Notes: generated by a model from the letters alone, not told the origin. Shown: positions 17,907 through 26,980, numbered from the stretch's first letter. The stretch: DNA of 32,467 nucleotides from an uncultured Flavobacteriaceae bacterium (GCA_937959395.1 CALGLR010000124.1:1-32467); one strand, 5' to 3'. Numbers and translations are program-made.

Positions 17907-18386
17907 ATGAAAAGGATTATTACACTCTATTTATTTGCAATACTATTTGCAAATAACTATCAAACTATAGAAGCTCAAAGTATAAATTCTATTAATGATT
18001 CTTCATTGCAAAAAGCAAAAGAATTACAAGCAAAAATCAGATTCAATAATAAAACGCTTGAAAAAGTATATCAAGCTTATGTTGAATATGATGGAAAATT
18101 AGCTAGTTTAAATAGTCTCGCCAAATCCAAAGCAGGAAATAAGTTTGGAAATAAAAAACACTTACTTAAAATTAGACTTCAAAAAACCATAAAGAAAGTT
18201 TTAAATGATGATGAAGTTGTATTTGACAAGTATCTAGTAGCCACAAATCAACAAAATTTCACTAAACGAATAGAGAGAAAAGAACATTCAAAAACTGTAA
18301 ATTTAATTGATAAGAATCCTTCTTCAAGAAGATCACGACAAGGGACACCTACAAAAACTGTTACATTAAGAGAAAAACGTAATTAA
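17907..18386 (+). CDS. Small secreted protein, second of the tandem pair
   Basis: The 159-residue product has a signal peptide (1-23, ending TIEAQ) and is a paralogue of the previous protein: LQKAKELQAKIRFNNKTLEK, VYQAYVEYDGKLASL, FGNKKHLLKIRLQKTIKKVL, ATNQQNF and a basic tail ending TVTLREKRN match it in the same order. The tail here is strongly basic (RRSRQGT). Around one third of the positions are identical by eye, so the duplication is old. Function unknown. It ends 24 bp from the convergent hemL. Confidence 0.6.
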   Translation: MKRIITLYLFAILFANNYQTIEAQSINSINDSSLQKAKELQAKIRFNNKTLEKVYQAYVEYDGKLASLNSLAKSKAGNKFGNKKHLLKIRLQKTIKKVLNDDEVVFDKYLVATNQQNFTKRIERKEHSKTVNLIDKNPSSRRSRQGTPTKTVTLREKRN

Positions 18387-18409
18387 TAAAAGTCTCCTAA
18401 AATTTTCTT

Positions 18410-19690
18410 TTAAGCAAAAGCATTATCACATGCTGCTATCGTTTTATCTAAATCTTCATAAGTAAGCGCATCAGTAATGAACCAGGTTTCAAATGCACTA
18501 GGTGCAATATAAATTCCACTTTTTAGCATAGAATGAAAAAATGCTTTAAAGGTTTCATTATTTCCTTTAGCAGAACTATCAAGATCGACAACTTCTTCTT
18601 TAGCAAAATGTACAGAAATCATAGATCCTAATCTATTTATAGTATAAACTACTTTTTTGTTTTCTAATACTTTAGATATGCCTTTGTGTAAATATTCCGT
18701 TTTGTCTGCCAAACGCTGAAACACGTCTTTATCTTCATTTAAAGCTTTTAGCATGGCTAAACCAGCTGCCATAGCTAATGGATTACCACTTAACGTCCCT
18801 GCCTGATAAACAGGGCCATTAGGCGCTAAATAATTCATAATTTCTTCTCGTGCAGCAAAAGCACCAACAGGCAATCCACCTCCTATTACTTTTCCAAAGC
18901 AAACAATATCTGCTTTAATACCTAATAATTCTTGAGCACCTCCTTTTGCTAAACGAAAACCAGTCATTACTTCATCAAAAACCAATAATATATTGTGTGC
19001 ATCACATAATAATCTTAAGCCTTCAAGAAATCCTTTTTTTGGTGGGATACACCCCATATTCCCTGCTACTGGTTCTATTATTATGCAGGCAATTTCCTTA
19101 GCATTAGCTTTTATAATTTCACTTACATTTTCTAAGTCATTATATCTGGCTAGTAAAGTATCTTTTGCTGTACCGGAAGTAACTCCTGGACTATTTGGAG
19201 AACCAAAAGTCATCGCCCCACTACCAGCTTGAATTAAAAAAGAATCACTATGGCCATGATAACAGCCTGCAAATTTTATAATTTTATCTTTTTTTGTGAA
19301 TCCTCTTGCCAATCTTACTGCACTCATACAAGCTTCGGTACCAGAATTTACAAAGCGAATTTTATCAATATTTGGAACCATAGAAACCGCTAAAGCTGCT
19401 ATTTCTGTTTCTATTTGAGTAGGCATTCCAAAAGAAGTTCCTTTTTTAACCTTATCAATTACTGCATTAACTACAGGAGTAAATGCATGACCTAGAATCA
19501 TTGGTCCCCATGAATTTATATAATCTATAAGTTTATTCCCGTCTTCATCATATAAATAAGCCCCTTTAGCTTCTTTTACAAAAATTGGAGTTCCTCCAAC
19601 ACCTTTAAAAGCTCTTACCGGTGAATTTACACCACCAGGTATTACTTTTTCTGCAGCTATAAATAATTCGCTGCTACGCTTATACATCAT
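18410..19690 (-). CDS. hemL: Glutamate-1-semialdehyde 2,1-aminomutase
   Basis: HemL converts glutamate-1-semialdehyde to 5-aminolevulinate with pyridoxal or pyridoxamine phosphate, the second step of the C5 route to haem. The 426-residue class III aminotransferase fold has [17 protein letters not shown] at the start, [18 protein letters not shown] (115-132), [11 protein letters not shown] (142-152), the cofactor aspartate in [10 protein letters not shown] (D239) and the Schiff-base lysine K267 in [14 protein letters not shown]. The flexible gate region [16 protein letters not shown] is present and marks HemL rather than other aminotransferases. The start codon is a doubled ATG, 5 bp after the glucosaminidase stop, so the two are likely coupled. 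Confidence 0.96.
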   Translation of the reverse strand: MMYKRSSELFIAAEKVIPGGVNSPVRAFKGVGGTPIFVKEAKGAYLYDEDGNKLIDYINSWGPMILGHAFTPVVNAVIDKVKKGTSFGMPTQIETEIAALAVSMVPNIDKIRFVNSGTEACMSAVRLARGFTKKDKIIKFAGCYHGHSDSFLIQAGSGAMTFGSPNSPGVTSGTAKDTLLARYNDLENVSEIIKANAKEIACIIIEPVAGNMGCIPPKKGFLEGLRLLCDAHNILLVFDEVMTGFRLAKGGAQELLGIKADIVCFGKVIGGGLPVGAFAAREEIMNYLAPNGPVYQAGTLSGNPLAMAAGLAMLKALNEDKDVFQRLADKTEYLHKGISKVLENKKVVYTINRLGSMISVHFAKEEVVDLDSSAKGNNETFKAFFHSMLKSGIYIAPSAFETWFITDALTYEDLDKTIAACDNAFA

Positions 19691-19694
19691 TAAT

Positions 19695-20513
19695 TTAATC
19701 TTTAGGAAGTGGTTTCACAAATAATACTTGACCTACAAATAGGCTGTCACTCTCTAATCCATTTAGTGACTTAAGCTCGTCTATCGATATTTTATAGTGT
19801 TTTGAAAGTGAATATAATGTATCTCCAGCACCAACTGTATGTTTATCATTGCCATTTAAGTCTTTACCTAAAACATCTGAATCAAAACGATGTAATTGGT
19901 AACGTTCTATTAAACTAATCAATTTTTGTGGATATTTTCTATCCGTTGCATAACCTGCTGCTCGAAGTTCTTTTGCCCAGCCTTTATAATCATCTTTTTG
20001 CAAAAGAAATAATTTTGAATAGCGTTTACGTTCTTTTAAGAATAAGGAATGATCTCTAAATGAATATTTAGAATTTTTATATCTCCTAAAGCATTCTTGG
20101 GCTTTATCATCATCATGATAAATCGTCCCGCCTTTCCACCCTGAATGGCATTTTATTCCAAAATGATTATTTGCTTCACTAGATAAGCGTCCTTTCCCAG
20201 ATCCAGATTCTAAAATACCTTGCGCTAAAGTAATACTAGCAGGTACTCCGTAGTTTCTCATTTCATCTTGAGCAATGTCACTATAAATTGCTATATATTC
20301 TTCTGTAGAATTAGCATATACTTCTGGTGTCTCTTTAATAATAACTTCTGCAGGTACTTCATCTTTTTTAGAAGTCTTCTTTTTTCGCTCTACTTTTGTT
20401 GTACTGTTTTTTGATTTTTTTGTTATTACTTTTTTATTTGTTCCGCAACTTAATAGAATAAGAGACATCCAAAAAATAATAATATACTTACCTGTTAATT
20501 TAATTTTTATCAT
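19695..20513 (-). CDS. Lipoprotein glucosaminidase with LysM domain
   Basis: A 272-residue envelope lipoprotein (lipobox ILLSC, Cys23) with a Lys-rich linker, then a FlgJ-type glucosaminidase domain (about 72-215, PF01832) with the catalytic glutamate likely E102 in [13 protein letters not shown] and the motif [16 protein letters not shown] LysM peptidoglycan-binding module lies at about 228-270 ([36 protein letters not shown]). The enzyme should cleave N-acetylglucosaminyl linkages in murein and act during wall remodelling. It is followed by hemL at 5 bp; the pairing with cell-wall turnover is contextual only. Confidence 0.9.
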   Translation of the reverse strand: MIKIKLTGKYIIIFWMSLILLSCGTNKKVITKKSKNSTTKVERKKKTSKKDEVPAEVIIKETPEVYANSTEEYIAIYSDIAQDEMRNYGVPASITLAQGILESGSGKGRLSSEANNHFGIKCHSGWKGGTIYHDDDKAQECFRRYKNSKYSFRDHSLFLKERKRYSKLFLLQKDDYKGWAKELRAAGYATDRKYPQKLISLIERYQLHRFDSDVLGKDLNGNDKHTVGAGDTLYSLSKHYKISIDELKSLNGLESDSLFVGQVLFVKPLPKD

Positions 20514-20583
20514 TTTATATCTATTTAACAGTCGTTTGGTTTTATTTTACTTTTTGTAAAATTAAAACAACAAAATACCGTCT

Positions 20584-21510
20584 TTATTTTATAATTGGTA
20601 ATTCTTTCTTTATTAGTAATTTATTCATTCCATTAATACCTTGTATACCTCCGGTATGAATAGCTAATATATTTGCTCCCTTTTTAAAAAAACCTTTTTT
20701 AATTAGATCATAAATACCATACATCATTTTACCCGTGTAAACTGGATCTAATTGAATATTATGCTGGTCTTTAAAATCATTAATAAATCCTATTAAATCT
20801 TTATTTACTTTAGCATAACCTCCAAAATGATAATCAAAATTTAATTTCCAATTATTTTTCGAAACAAATTTACTAATATCTTCTTTTAAAAAATCACCTT
20901 TTAATGCTGAAAAACCAAAAACTTGTTGACTAGGTTTTGAACAATTTATTAACCCAGCAATTGTTCCTCCAGTTCCTACTGGACAACAGATGTAATCGAA
21001 TTTCTCGTCAGTTTTAGTTAAAATCTCTTCACATCCTTTAATTGCATACTCATTTGTACCGCCTTCCGGAATGGTATAAAAGGTTCCAAACTCTTCTTTT
21101 AAAGATTTAAAAAAATCGATATTACTTTTTTCTCTATAATTAGCTCGACTAATAAACTTAAAAGACATGCCACAAGACTGCGCATATCTTAAAGTTTCAT
21201 TTTCTTGAATTTTTGTTTGTAACTCTTCCCCTCTAATAATACCTATAGTTTTAAAACCATAAACTTTCCCTACTTCTGCAGTTGCCGCAATATGATTAGA
21301 AAATGCACCTCCAAATGTTAAGAGTGTCTTATATCCATTAGACTTTGCAAAAGCTATATTATATTTTAACTTTCTATACTTATTACCTGATATTATTGGA
21401 TGTATTTGATCTTCTCTTTTTAGATATAAATTAACTGAATAATTGAGTTCATGTTCTATTCTATCATTTAGTGAATTACTTAATTTAAATATTTCTTTAT
21501 TCTCTATCAA
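20584..21510 (-). CDS. D-cysteine desulfhydrase / ACC deaminase family PLP enzyme
   Basis: The 308-residue fold-type II PLP enzyme has SGNKYRKLKYNI with Schiff-base lysine K44, FGGAFSNHIAATA (S71 side-chain position), PVGTGGTIAGL (phosphate loop, 178-188) and IHTGGIQGIN (285-293). ACC deaminases carry Glu and Leu where D-cysteine desulfhydrases carry a small hydroxyl residue and Thr; here the sites read YTGK (T259, after Y258) and HTGG (T286), the desulfhydrase form, so breakdown of D-cysteine to pyruvate, H2S and ammonia is more likely than ACC deamination. The start codon appears to be TTG (plus-strand 21508-21510), since an in-frame stop lies 5 codons upstream and there is no other start before residue 115. 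It sits 7 bp after the small membrane protein gene. Confidence 0.85.
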   Translation of the reverse strand: MIENKEIFKLSNSLNDRIEHELNYSVNLYLKREDQIHPIISGNKYRKLKYNIAFAKSNGYKTLLTFGGAFSNHIAATAEVGKVYGFKTIGIIRGEELQTKIQENETLRYAQSCGMSFKFISRANYREKSNIDFFKSLKEEFGTFYTIPEGGTNEYAIKGCEEILTKTDEKFDYICCPVGTGGTIAGLINCSKPSQQVFGFSALKGDFLKEDISKFVSKNNWKLNFDYHFGGYAKVNKDLIGFINDFKDQHNIQLDPVYTGKMMYGIYDLIKKGFFKKGANILAIHTGGIQGINGMNKLLIKKELPIIK

Positions 21511-21517
21511 TTCTATT

Positions 21518-21859
21518 TTAGTTTAATGATTTAGAAAAAACATAGTTTATAAAACCCCATAAAGATCTTGATTTTAAATAATCAAGATCTTTTTCGTTTG
21601 TATAAGATTCTCGCTCAAAAGAAATATTTTTATAAGCCAAATGCCATTTCCTATAATAAAAAAATCTAATTATAAACTCTATAATATACCATATATAAAA
21701 AGGAAGTATTAGTAATTCTATTTGTTGTCTTAAATGAATGCGTTCATGATTTATTAAAATTTTATCTTCAGCCAAAGCTTTTCGTTTTAAAAAAACAAAA
21801 GGATAAATTGTAATTCCAGTATAACCTTTAGGTACTAAATATTTAGAAAATAAAATCAT
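21518..21859 (-). CDS. Small membrane protein with HExxH motif
   Basis: Starting from ATG (plus-strand 21857-21859; a longer frame opens at TTG 21901), the product has 113 residues. It holds INHERIHLRQQIELL (H38, E39, H42 form a zinc-type HExxH), overlapping a membrane helix (about 46-66), a second hydrophobic stretch, then AYKNISFERESY with glutamates E82 and E84 that could be the third ligand. This arrangement resembles a minimal M56/BlaR1-type or gluzincin peptidase core, but the protein is very short and activity is not shown. It precedes the desulfhydrase-like gene by 7 bp and has -7-like elements and an inverted repeat upstream. Confidence 0.55.
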   Translation of the reverse strand: MILFSKYLVPKGYTGITIYPFVFLKRKALAEDKILINHERIHLRQQIELLILPFYIWYIIEFIIRFFYYRKWHLAYKNISFERESYTNEKDLDYLKSRSLWGFINYVFSKSLN

Positions 21860-21881
21860 ACTATATAAAACTTTAATCTTA

Positions 21882-21921
21882 AAATAGACAAAATTAATCA
21901 ATTATATAGCTTTGTCTATTT
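21882..21921. promoter_or_regulatory. Inverted repeat in the divergent promoter region
   Basis: AAATAGACAAA (21882-21892) and TTTGTCTATTT (21911-21921) are perfect 11-bp complements 18 nt apart. On the minus strand the left arm overlaps TAATTTTG (plus-strand 21889-21896), a -7 element for the HExxH protein; on the plus strand TATATTTG (21926-21933) sits 6 nt before the ATG of the DUF5522 gene. Two outward -7 elements around a symmetric site suggest a shared regulator or simply mirrored promoters. Confidence 0.5.
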
Positions 21922-21939
21922 ATACTATATTTGCAATAT

Positions 21940-22107
21940 ATGAAGAAAATAATTCCTGTAGAAGAAGGTGATTTCTACCTCACTCCAGAAGGATATAGAT
22001 GTTTTACAGAGCAATATCACTTAAAAAGAGGCTATTGCTGTGAAAGTGGTTGTAGACATTGCCCTTATGGGTTTGATAAAAAAACCAACAGCATAAAGAA
22101 GAAATAA
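21940..22107 (+). CDS. DUF5522 small zinc-ribbon-like protein
   Basis: A 55-residue cytoplasmic protein from ATG at 21940 to TAA at 22105-22107. The order GDFYLTPEGYRCFTEQYHLK, RGYCCESGCRHCPYGFD is that of DUF5522 (PF17653), with Cys33, Cys34, Cys38 and Cys41 plus His40 as likely metal ligands. Function unknown. Its start lies 6 nt after a -7 element (21926-21933), so its message would be almost leaderless. Confidence 0.9.
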   Translation: MKKIIPVEEGDFYLTPEGYRCFTEQYHLKRGYCCESGCRHCPYGFDKKTNSIKKK

Positions 22108-22278
22108 TTCTTATACTTTATGAACTCATTAGTATTATATAAATAAAACTAACCTCATTATTTTATTATTAATTAGTAATCTATTAAATTATAAACGTTT
22201 GCTTCTTAACTATTTGGTACGATTATTGATTTAAAATAATGAACAAATTGACTCGTTATAACTTAAATATAAATAGCA

Positions 22279-22833
22279 ATGATAAAATTATTAAAAACTT
22301 TACCCGTATTATTACTAGTGATGGTAATAACTTCGTGCAGTTCTGTTAGAGTTGCTGCAGATTATGACAAAAATGCAAACTTTGACAATTATAAAACTTT
22401 TGCTTTTTTTAAAACAGGAATTGATAAAGCCGAAATTAGTGATTTAGATAAACGTAGAATTTTACGCGCAATTGAAAAAGAATTAATTACTAAAGGTTTT
22501 ACTAAATCTGATAATCCAGATCTTTTAGTTAGCATATTTACCAAATCCAGAGAAAACATTAACGTATATAACAATAATGGTTTTGGTGGTTTTGGTTATG
22601 GTTGGGGCTGGAGTCCTTTTTATTGGAATAACTTTAATAACACTAGTGTATCTCGATCTACTCAAGGTAGTTTATATATTGATTTAATAGATGCTAAAAA
22701 GAAAGAATTAGTATGGCAAGGTAAAGGTGATGGCTATTTGGTAACTAGAAATATGGAGAAAAAAGAAGAACGTATAAATGAGTTTGTGACTCATATTATG
22801 GAAAAATATCCTCCAGGAATGGAGAAAAAATAA
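22279..22833 (+). CDS. DUF4136 lipoprotein
   Basis: The 184-residue protein has a lipobox (VITSC, Cys20) and one DUF4136 domain: VAADYDKNANFDNYKTFAFF, a helix RILRAIEKELITKGF, NPDLLVSIFTKS and GSLYIDLIDAKKKELVWQGK. A glycine/aromatic insert (GFGGFGYGWGWSPFYW) between the halves is usual for the family. DUF4136 lipoproteins are common in Bacteroidota and have no assigned activity. It stands alone, with a bidirectional terminator shared with the converging DUF6503 gene. Confidence 0.88.
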   Translation: MIKLLKTLPVLLLVMVITSCSSVRVAADYDKNANFDNYKTFAFFKTGIDKAEISDLDKRRILRAIEKELITKGFTKSDNPDLLVSIFTKSRENINVYNNNGFGGFGYGWGWSPFYWNNFNNTSVSRSTQGSLYIDLIDAKKKELVWQGKGDGYLVTRNMEKKEERINEFVTHIMEKYPPGMEKK

Positions 22834-22836
22834 AAG

Positions 22837-22867
22837 AAAAAGAGGCTTTTTATTAGCCTCTTTTTTT
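22837..22867. terminator. Bidirectional Rho-independent terminator
   Basis: AAAAAGAGGCT (22837-22847) pairs with AGCCTCTTTTT (22855-22865) around a 7-nt loop. U-tracts arise in both directions, fitting the convergent DUF4136 (+) and DUF6503 (-) genes. Confidence 0.92.
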
Positions 22868-22873
22868 ATGCAA

Positions 22874-23665
22874 TTATAGATTTTCCGCTTTTATTTTTTC
22901 AAAAATAGCATCTTTAGGTTGCGTTGTAGATAAAACAATATCTGCAAATACTAAATCGTTACGTTTCTCTCCTATTTTAAAACCTTCAGATTTATACCAT
23001 TCTAAACGTGCCGGTAATACTAATCCATTTACGGTTTGCCAATCGGCATATTTAATGAAATGCCACTCACTACTTTTTTCTTTAGAAAAGAAAGTGACAG
23101 TATATCCCAACCAAGCCATCTTATTCGTTTTAGCGTCGTAATAAATAATATACTCGTCTTCTGGTGATTCCCCTACTCCTGCTCCATAAGAAATTTTAAT
23201 TCCTGGGTACTCTTTTCCATCTGCTTTTAGTGGTTCAACATTTGTGTACGTAATTCCATCATCCGACAATACAAAAGGCATCGCATAGAAATAAAACATT
23301 AAATTATAATAAAACTGAGGATTTCCTTTGTATTTATAATCGCCATTCTCTTTTAACCATGCTTCTTTACCATTATATCCTATTGTAAAATCTTTGGTTT
23401 CTATTAATGATTTTCTACTTTTTAACGCCGTTGTTGTTTTTTCATCTCCGGTTTCTTTTTTCATCGTAAACTCTAAATTCTCCATAGTATTCCATTTTTC
23501 AACAGTACCATGCGCTTTAAATATTTTAGAAATATTATCAGGATAATCGCGTGTTATTATTTTTTCTGTAACGTCTTCGATAACTTCAATGGATTTAGGT
23601 TCTGTAGTATTCTTGCAAGCTGTAAAAAGAATTGCAAGAACTAAAATAGTGAGGGTTTGTTTCAT
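22874..23665 (-). CDS. DUF6503 lipoprotein
   Basis: The frame is open to 23737, but the ATG at plus-strand 23663-23665 gives a standard lipoprotein (AILFTAC, Cys17) of 263 residues and is preferred. The mature part is a beta-rich envelope domain with KIFKAHGTVEKWNTMENLEF, DFTIGYNGKEAWLKENGDYKY, IIYYDAKTNKMAWLGYTVTF and VNGLVLPARLEWYKSEGF; this is the DUF6503 layout, a fold comparable to LolA/outer-membrane lipoprotein-sorting proteins. No function is known. It follows a terminator of the T9SS cargo gene. Confidence 0.75.
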   Translation of the reverse strand: MKQTLTILVLAILFTACKNTTEPKSIEVIEDVTEKIITRDYPDNISKIFKAHGTVEKWNTMENLEFTMKKETGDEKTTTALKSRKSLIETKDFTIGYNGKEAWLKENGDYKYKGNPQFYYNLMFYFYAMPFVLSDDGITYTNVEPLKADGKEYPGIKISYGAGVGESPEDEYIIYYDAKTNKMAWLGYTVTFFSKEKSSEWHFIKYADWQTVNGLVLPARLEWYKSEGFKIGEKRNDLVFADIVLSTTQPKDAIFEKIKAENL

Positions 23666-23768
23666 GGTTAATTTTTGAATTTGTGAATTAATATTACTTT
23701 GTCGGAAAGTTATAAATTCATTACACGATACAATCAAAAAAAAACTAAATTTTAAATTAATTATTAAA

Positions 23769-23798
23769 AAAGCTGCTTAAATAGAATTTAAGCAGCTT
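23769..23798 (-). terminator. Terminator of the T9SS cargo gene
   Basis: A perfect 13-bp stem (23770-23782 with 23786-23798, AAGCTGCTTAAAT / ATTTAAGCAGCTT) with a 3-nt loop. On the minus strand the stem is followed by a run of U from the A tract at 23766-23771. Confidence 0.88.
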
Positions 23799-23821
23799 CA
23801 CTATTTTTTGTTTATATTTTA

Positions 23822-26800
23822 TTATTTTATGATTAGTTTTTTTACAATCTCGTTAGATCTATCTTTTAATTTCAGTAAATACACTCCCGAATTTAAACCA
23901 CTTAGATCGATTTGTGTTGATAAAGTCTTTTTTATCGATTTTGCTAATACTTTTCTCCCTCTTAGATCATATATCGCTATTTCAGCTTTATCACTTAAGC
24001 TTGAATTAATACTTATTTGAACACTCTCTTTTGCTGGATTAGGATGTACTATAAAATCTTTAATTTCAAAAGAATCTAATGATAAAACTTCTTCAATGAA
24101 TGTGGTCTCAAAAGTATTGGTAATCACTGGCGCATTAAAATCGAAATAAATTTCTGCTCTAGCTGGTATGACTGTTCCTAAAGTATAACCTGCCAATGGT
24201 TTAATTTTAAAATATACAAAACCATTACTGCCGTCTGCATCTTGAGATTCTGCAGGTAAATTAATATCGTTAAAAGTCCAAGTTAATTGATTATCATCTC
24301 TATTTACTTGATAATCGTGACTAGATTGTATCATTTCAAATGTACTTGCATCTAGTAGCGGATCTAATGTATCTTCAATTCTAACTGTTATGGCTTCAGC
24401 AGTTCCAACATTTTGAAAACGAACAGTGTAATATAAATACTCATTAGACACTACAAAATCATCATATAAAATGTCTTCTCCATGTGATTCCATCTTATCA
24501 TTTGGATCATAAGAACCTATAACAACTTCGGTTAAACTAGCAATATCGTTAGTCGTATCTATTTCTGATACAGGAGCATTATATATCGCCGTGTTGGTAA
24601 TTAATTCTCCCAAGTTTATCGTTGGATCTAAATACATTTGTATTGATATGAATTCATAACCTGAAGGTTGTAAATTATTGTAATTCAAAATAAAACCTGT
24701 AGGAGTTTGAGTTATAGTATTTCCTGAATCTAAACTGATTACTGACACAAAACTAACCAATGGATCGTGTATAAACTCCACTGTACCTGAACTCACTGTA
24801 GTTCCTAAGTTTCGAATCATTAGATGATTAAAGTAATCAAAACCAGGTCTAGGGCTTACATCTGGCCATAAGTCTACAGAAATATCGTCACAAGGTATAG
24901 AAGTTATTGGTATATAATACTCACTACTATTTCCTGTAACTATTGATACATTCTCTATAGTATTTGAAGGCATGTAGCAATTTGTTTGCGCACTATAATT
25001 AAATGTAATATCGTATGAATTGGTGATGTCATCATCTAAAATAAAAATGTAGTTATTTGATGAAGAAATAGTCTGTTCGATACCATCATCATTTAATTCA
25101 TATGTAAAACTTCCGCTATTGCTTATTATTTGCTCACCAGTTTCAAAAGTTCCATTGGTATTACTATCTAAAAATGCATAGACTTTAATTTCTCCATTAG
25201 CACAGGTTAAATTAGGTACATTAGGGTTTGTTATATTTCCGAAAGGAGAACACGGTGAATTAGGATCATCGACTCCCGTTGTTTCTTCGCAATCAGTTAA
25301 ACCATCGCCATCTGTATCGATTGGATCAAGACAGACATCTATTATTACTGTTATTAAGGCCGAATTACTTGTATTACCTTCATTATCGTTTACGGTATAA
25401 GAAATAGATGAAGTCGCCCCACTAAATCCAAATTCTGGATTATAAAATAATGTTCCATCTGGATTAGTAATGTAAACACCTTCTCCAGGGACATTTAATG
25501 TATCATTAAAACCATCACTAGTTGTATCTGTACTTCCAGGTGTTGTAATGTTTATTGTAGCACCATCAATAGTTCCATTAGGATCACTATCGTTCGCAAT
25601 TAAATCGATTATAGTACTCATATCGAGTGTTGTTAATCCAAAATCATCTACAGCAACTGGTGCGCAATTTGTTCCATCTGGATCACAAGGATCCGCAGGG
25701 TCTGTTGTATTCCCTCCTGGATCTAGAGGCGTACTTGGATCGTTCACTCCTGTTGTTTCTTCACAATCCGTTAAACCATCTCCATCGGTATCGGTTGTGT
25801 TAATTCCTATTGGGTCACAAGTATCTAATGGATTACTTGTTCCCGAAGGAACACTTGTTGTACTAGGGTCATCAATTCCTGTGGTTTCTTCGCAATCGGT
25901 TAATCCATCACCATCAGTATCAGTTGTATTAGGGCAGTCCTCTATTGTTATAGTAATTACTGCTGGATTACTTGTATTACCATCATTATCATTTACTGTA
26001 TAAGTAATGGTTGATATTCCATTAAATCCTGGATCTGGATCAAAAGTAACTGTTCCATCTCCATTATCTGTGTAAGCCCCATCTCCTGGAATAATGATTG
26101 TACTTTGCTGTCCAGGTGTACTTGGATCTAAATCTATAGTTGTAACATTTATTGTTCCATTTGGATCACTATCATTAATAGTTACGGGAATAGTAATATT
26201 TGTATCAGCAAATGTAGTTGCTGTGTCATCATTTGCAGTTGGTGTACAACCATTTGCATCGACTATTGGACTACACCCATCATTTGGATCACTTATTCCT
26301 CCAAAATTTCCTGGTTCTAATGGTGTACTTGGATCATCAATACCTGTAACCTCTTCACAATCTGTTAAACCATCTCCATCGCTATCTATTGTACTAATCC
26401 CTATTGGGCTGCATGGATCGTTTGGGTCACTTGTACCTGTTGGACTACTTGTTGTACTTGGATCATCTTGCCCTGTTACCTCCTCACAATCGGTTAATCC
26501 ATCACCATCGCTATCTGTTGTATTAATACCTATTGGGCTACAAGGATCGTATGGATCACTTGTTCCTCCATAAAACCATGGATCTAATGGTGTACTTGGA
26601 TCATCAATACCAGTAATTTCCTCGCAATCTGTCAAACCATCGCCATCACTATCTATAATAAAAATTCCTATTGGATCACATGGGTTATTTGGATCACTAG
26701 GATTCATTGGATCTACTCCTAATGTCCCTGGTTCTAATGGCGTACTAGGATCGTCTATTCCTGTTGTTTCTTCACAATCGGTCAAACCATCTCCATCACT

Positions 26801-26944
26801 ATCTGTTGGATCTGTACAATTCAACTTATTAGTATTTAGATTTTCTTTAAAAATTTCTAAATTAGTGGTCTTGTTTATTACATTCGCATAGCTTGACAAG
26901 CTAGAGAACACCACAACGAGTGAGATAAGTAGTTTTTGTTTCAT
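23822..26944 (-). CDS. T9SS cargo protein with seven calcium-type repeats
   Basis: A 1040-residue secreted protein with signal peptide (1-20). Seven thrombospondin type-3-like repeats start near residues 48, 98, 144, 187, 342, 386 and 543, each D(S/T)DGDGLTDCEE, then a DDPSTP-type linker; the DxDxDG loops should bind calcium. Two cadherin/Big_9-like modules (about 236-336 and 428-537, ITYTVNDNDGNTSNPAVI) separate them. A DUF7619-like domain lies near 830-945 (YLYYTVRFQNVGTAEAITVR), and the end (about 955-1040, IVHPNPAKESVQIS, GRKVLAKS, GVYLLKLKD) is a type A T9SS sorting domain, cleaved and attached to the cell surface. Probable role: surface adhesion or matrix. The DNA of the repeats is itself repetitive, so copy number may vary. 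A 12-base A tract lies upstream. Confidence 0.85.
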   Translation of the reverse strand: MKQKLLISLVVVFSSLSSYANVINKTTNLEIFKENLNTNKLNCTDPTDSDGDGLTDCEETTGIDDPSTPLEPGTLGVDPMNPSDPNNPCDPIGIFIIDSDGDGLTDCEEITGIDDPSTPLDPWFYGGTSDPYDPCSPIGINTTDSDGDGLTDCEEVTGQDDPSTTSSPTGTSDPNDPCSPIGISTIDSDGDGLTDCEEVTGIDDPSTPLEPGNFGGISDPNDGCSPIVDANGCTPTANDDTATTFADTNITIPVTINDSDPNGTINVTTIDLDPSTPGQQSTIIIPGDGAYTDNGDGTVTFDPDPGFNGISTITYTVNDNDGNTSNPAVITITIEDCPNTTDTDGDGLTDCEETTGIDDPSTTSVPSGTSNPLDTCDPIGINTTDTDGDGLTDCEETTGVNDPSTPLDPGGNTTDPADPCDPDGTNCAPVAVDDFGLTTLDMSTIIDLIANDSDPNGTIDGATINITTPGSTDTTSDGFNDTLNVPGEGVYITNPDGTLFYNPEFGFSGATSSISYTVNDNEGNTSNSALITVIIDVCLDPIDTDGDGLTDCEETTGVDDPNSPCSPFGNITNPNVPNLTCANGEIKVYAFLDSNTNGTFETGEQIISNSGSFTYELNDDGIEQTISSSNNYIFILDDDITNSYDITFNYSAQTNCYMPSNTIENVSIVTGNSSEYYIPITSIPCDDISVDLWPDVSPRPGFDYFNHLMIRNLGTTVSSGTVEFIHDPLVSFVSVISLDSGNTITQTPTGFILNYNNLQPSGYEFISIQMYLDPTINLGELITNTAIYNAPVSEIDTTNDIASLTEVVIGSYDPNDKMESHGEDILYDDFVVSNEYLYYTVRFQNVGTAEAITVRIEDTLDPLLDASTFEMIQSSHDYQVNRDDNQLTWTFNDINLPAESQDADGSNGFVYFKIKPLAGYTLGTVIPARAEIYFDFNAPVITNTFETTFIEEVLSLDSFEIKDFIVHPNPAKESVQISINSSLSDKAEIAIYDLRGRKVLAKSIKKTLSTQIDLSGLNSGVYLLKLKDRSNEIVKKLIIK

Positions 26945-26980
26945 AATAACGTAAATTTGGTTTCACAATATAACATTTTT

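Noticed and set aside
25548-26573. Two plus-strand ORFs of 151 and 159 residues over the surface protein
   Set aside because: They lie opposite the repeat-coding region and have the regular low-complexity composition expected from the antisense of D/G/T-rich repeats; no start signals or homology features.
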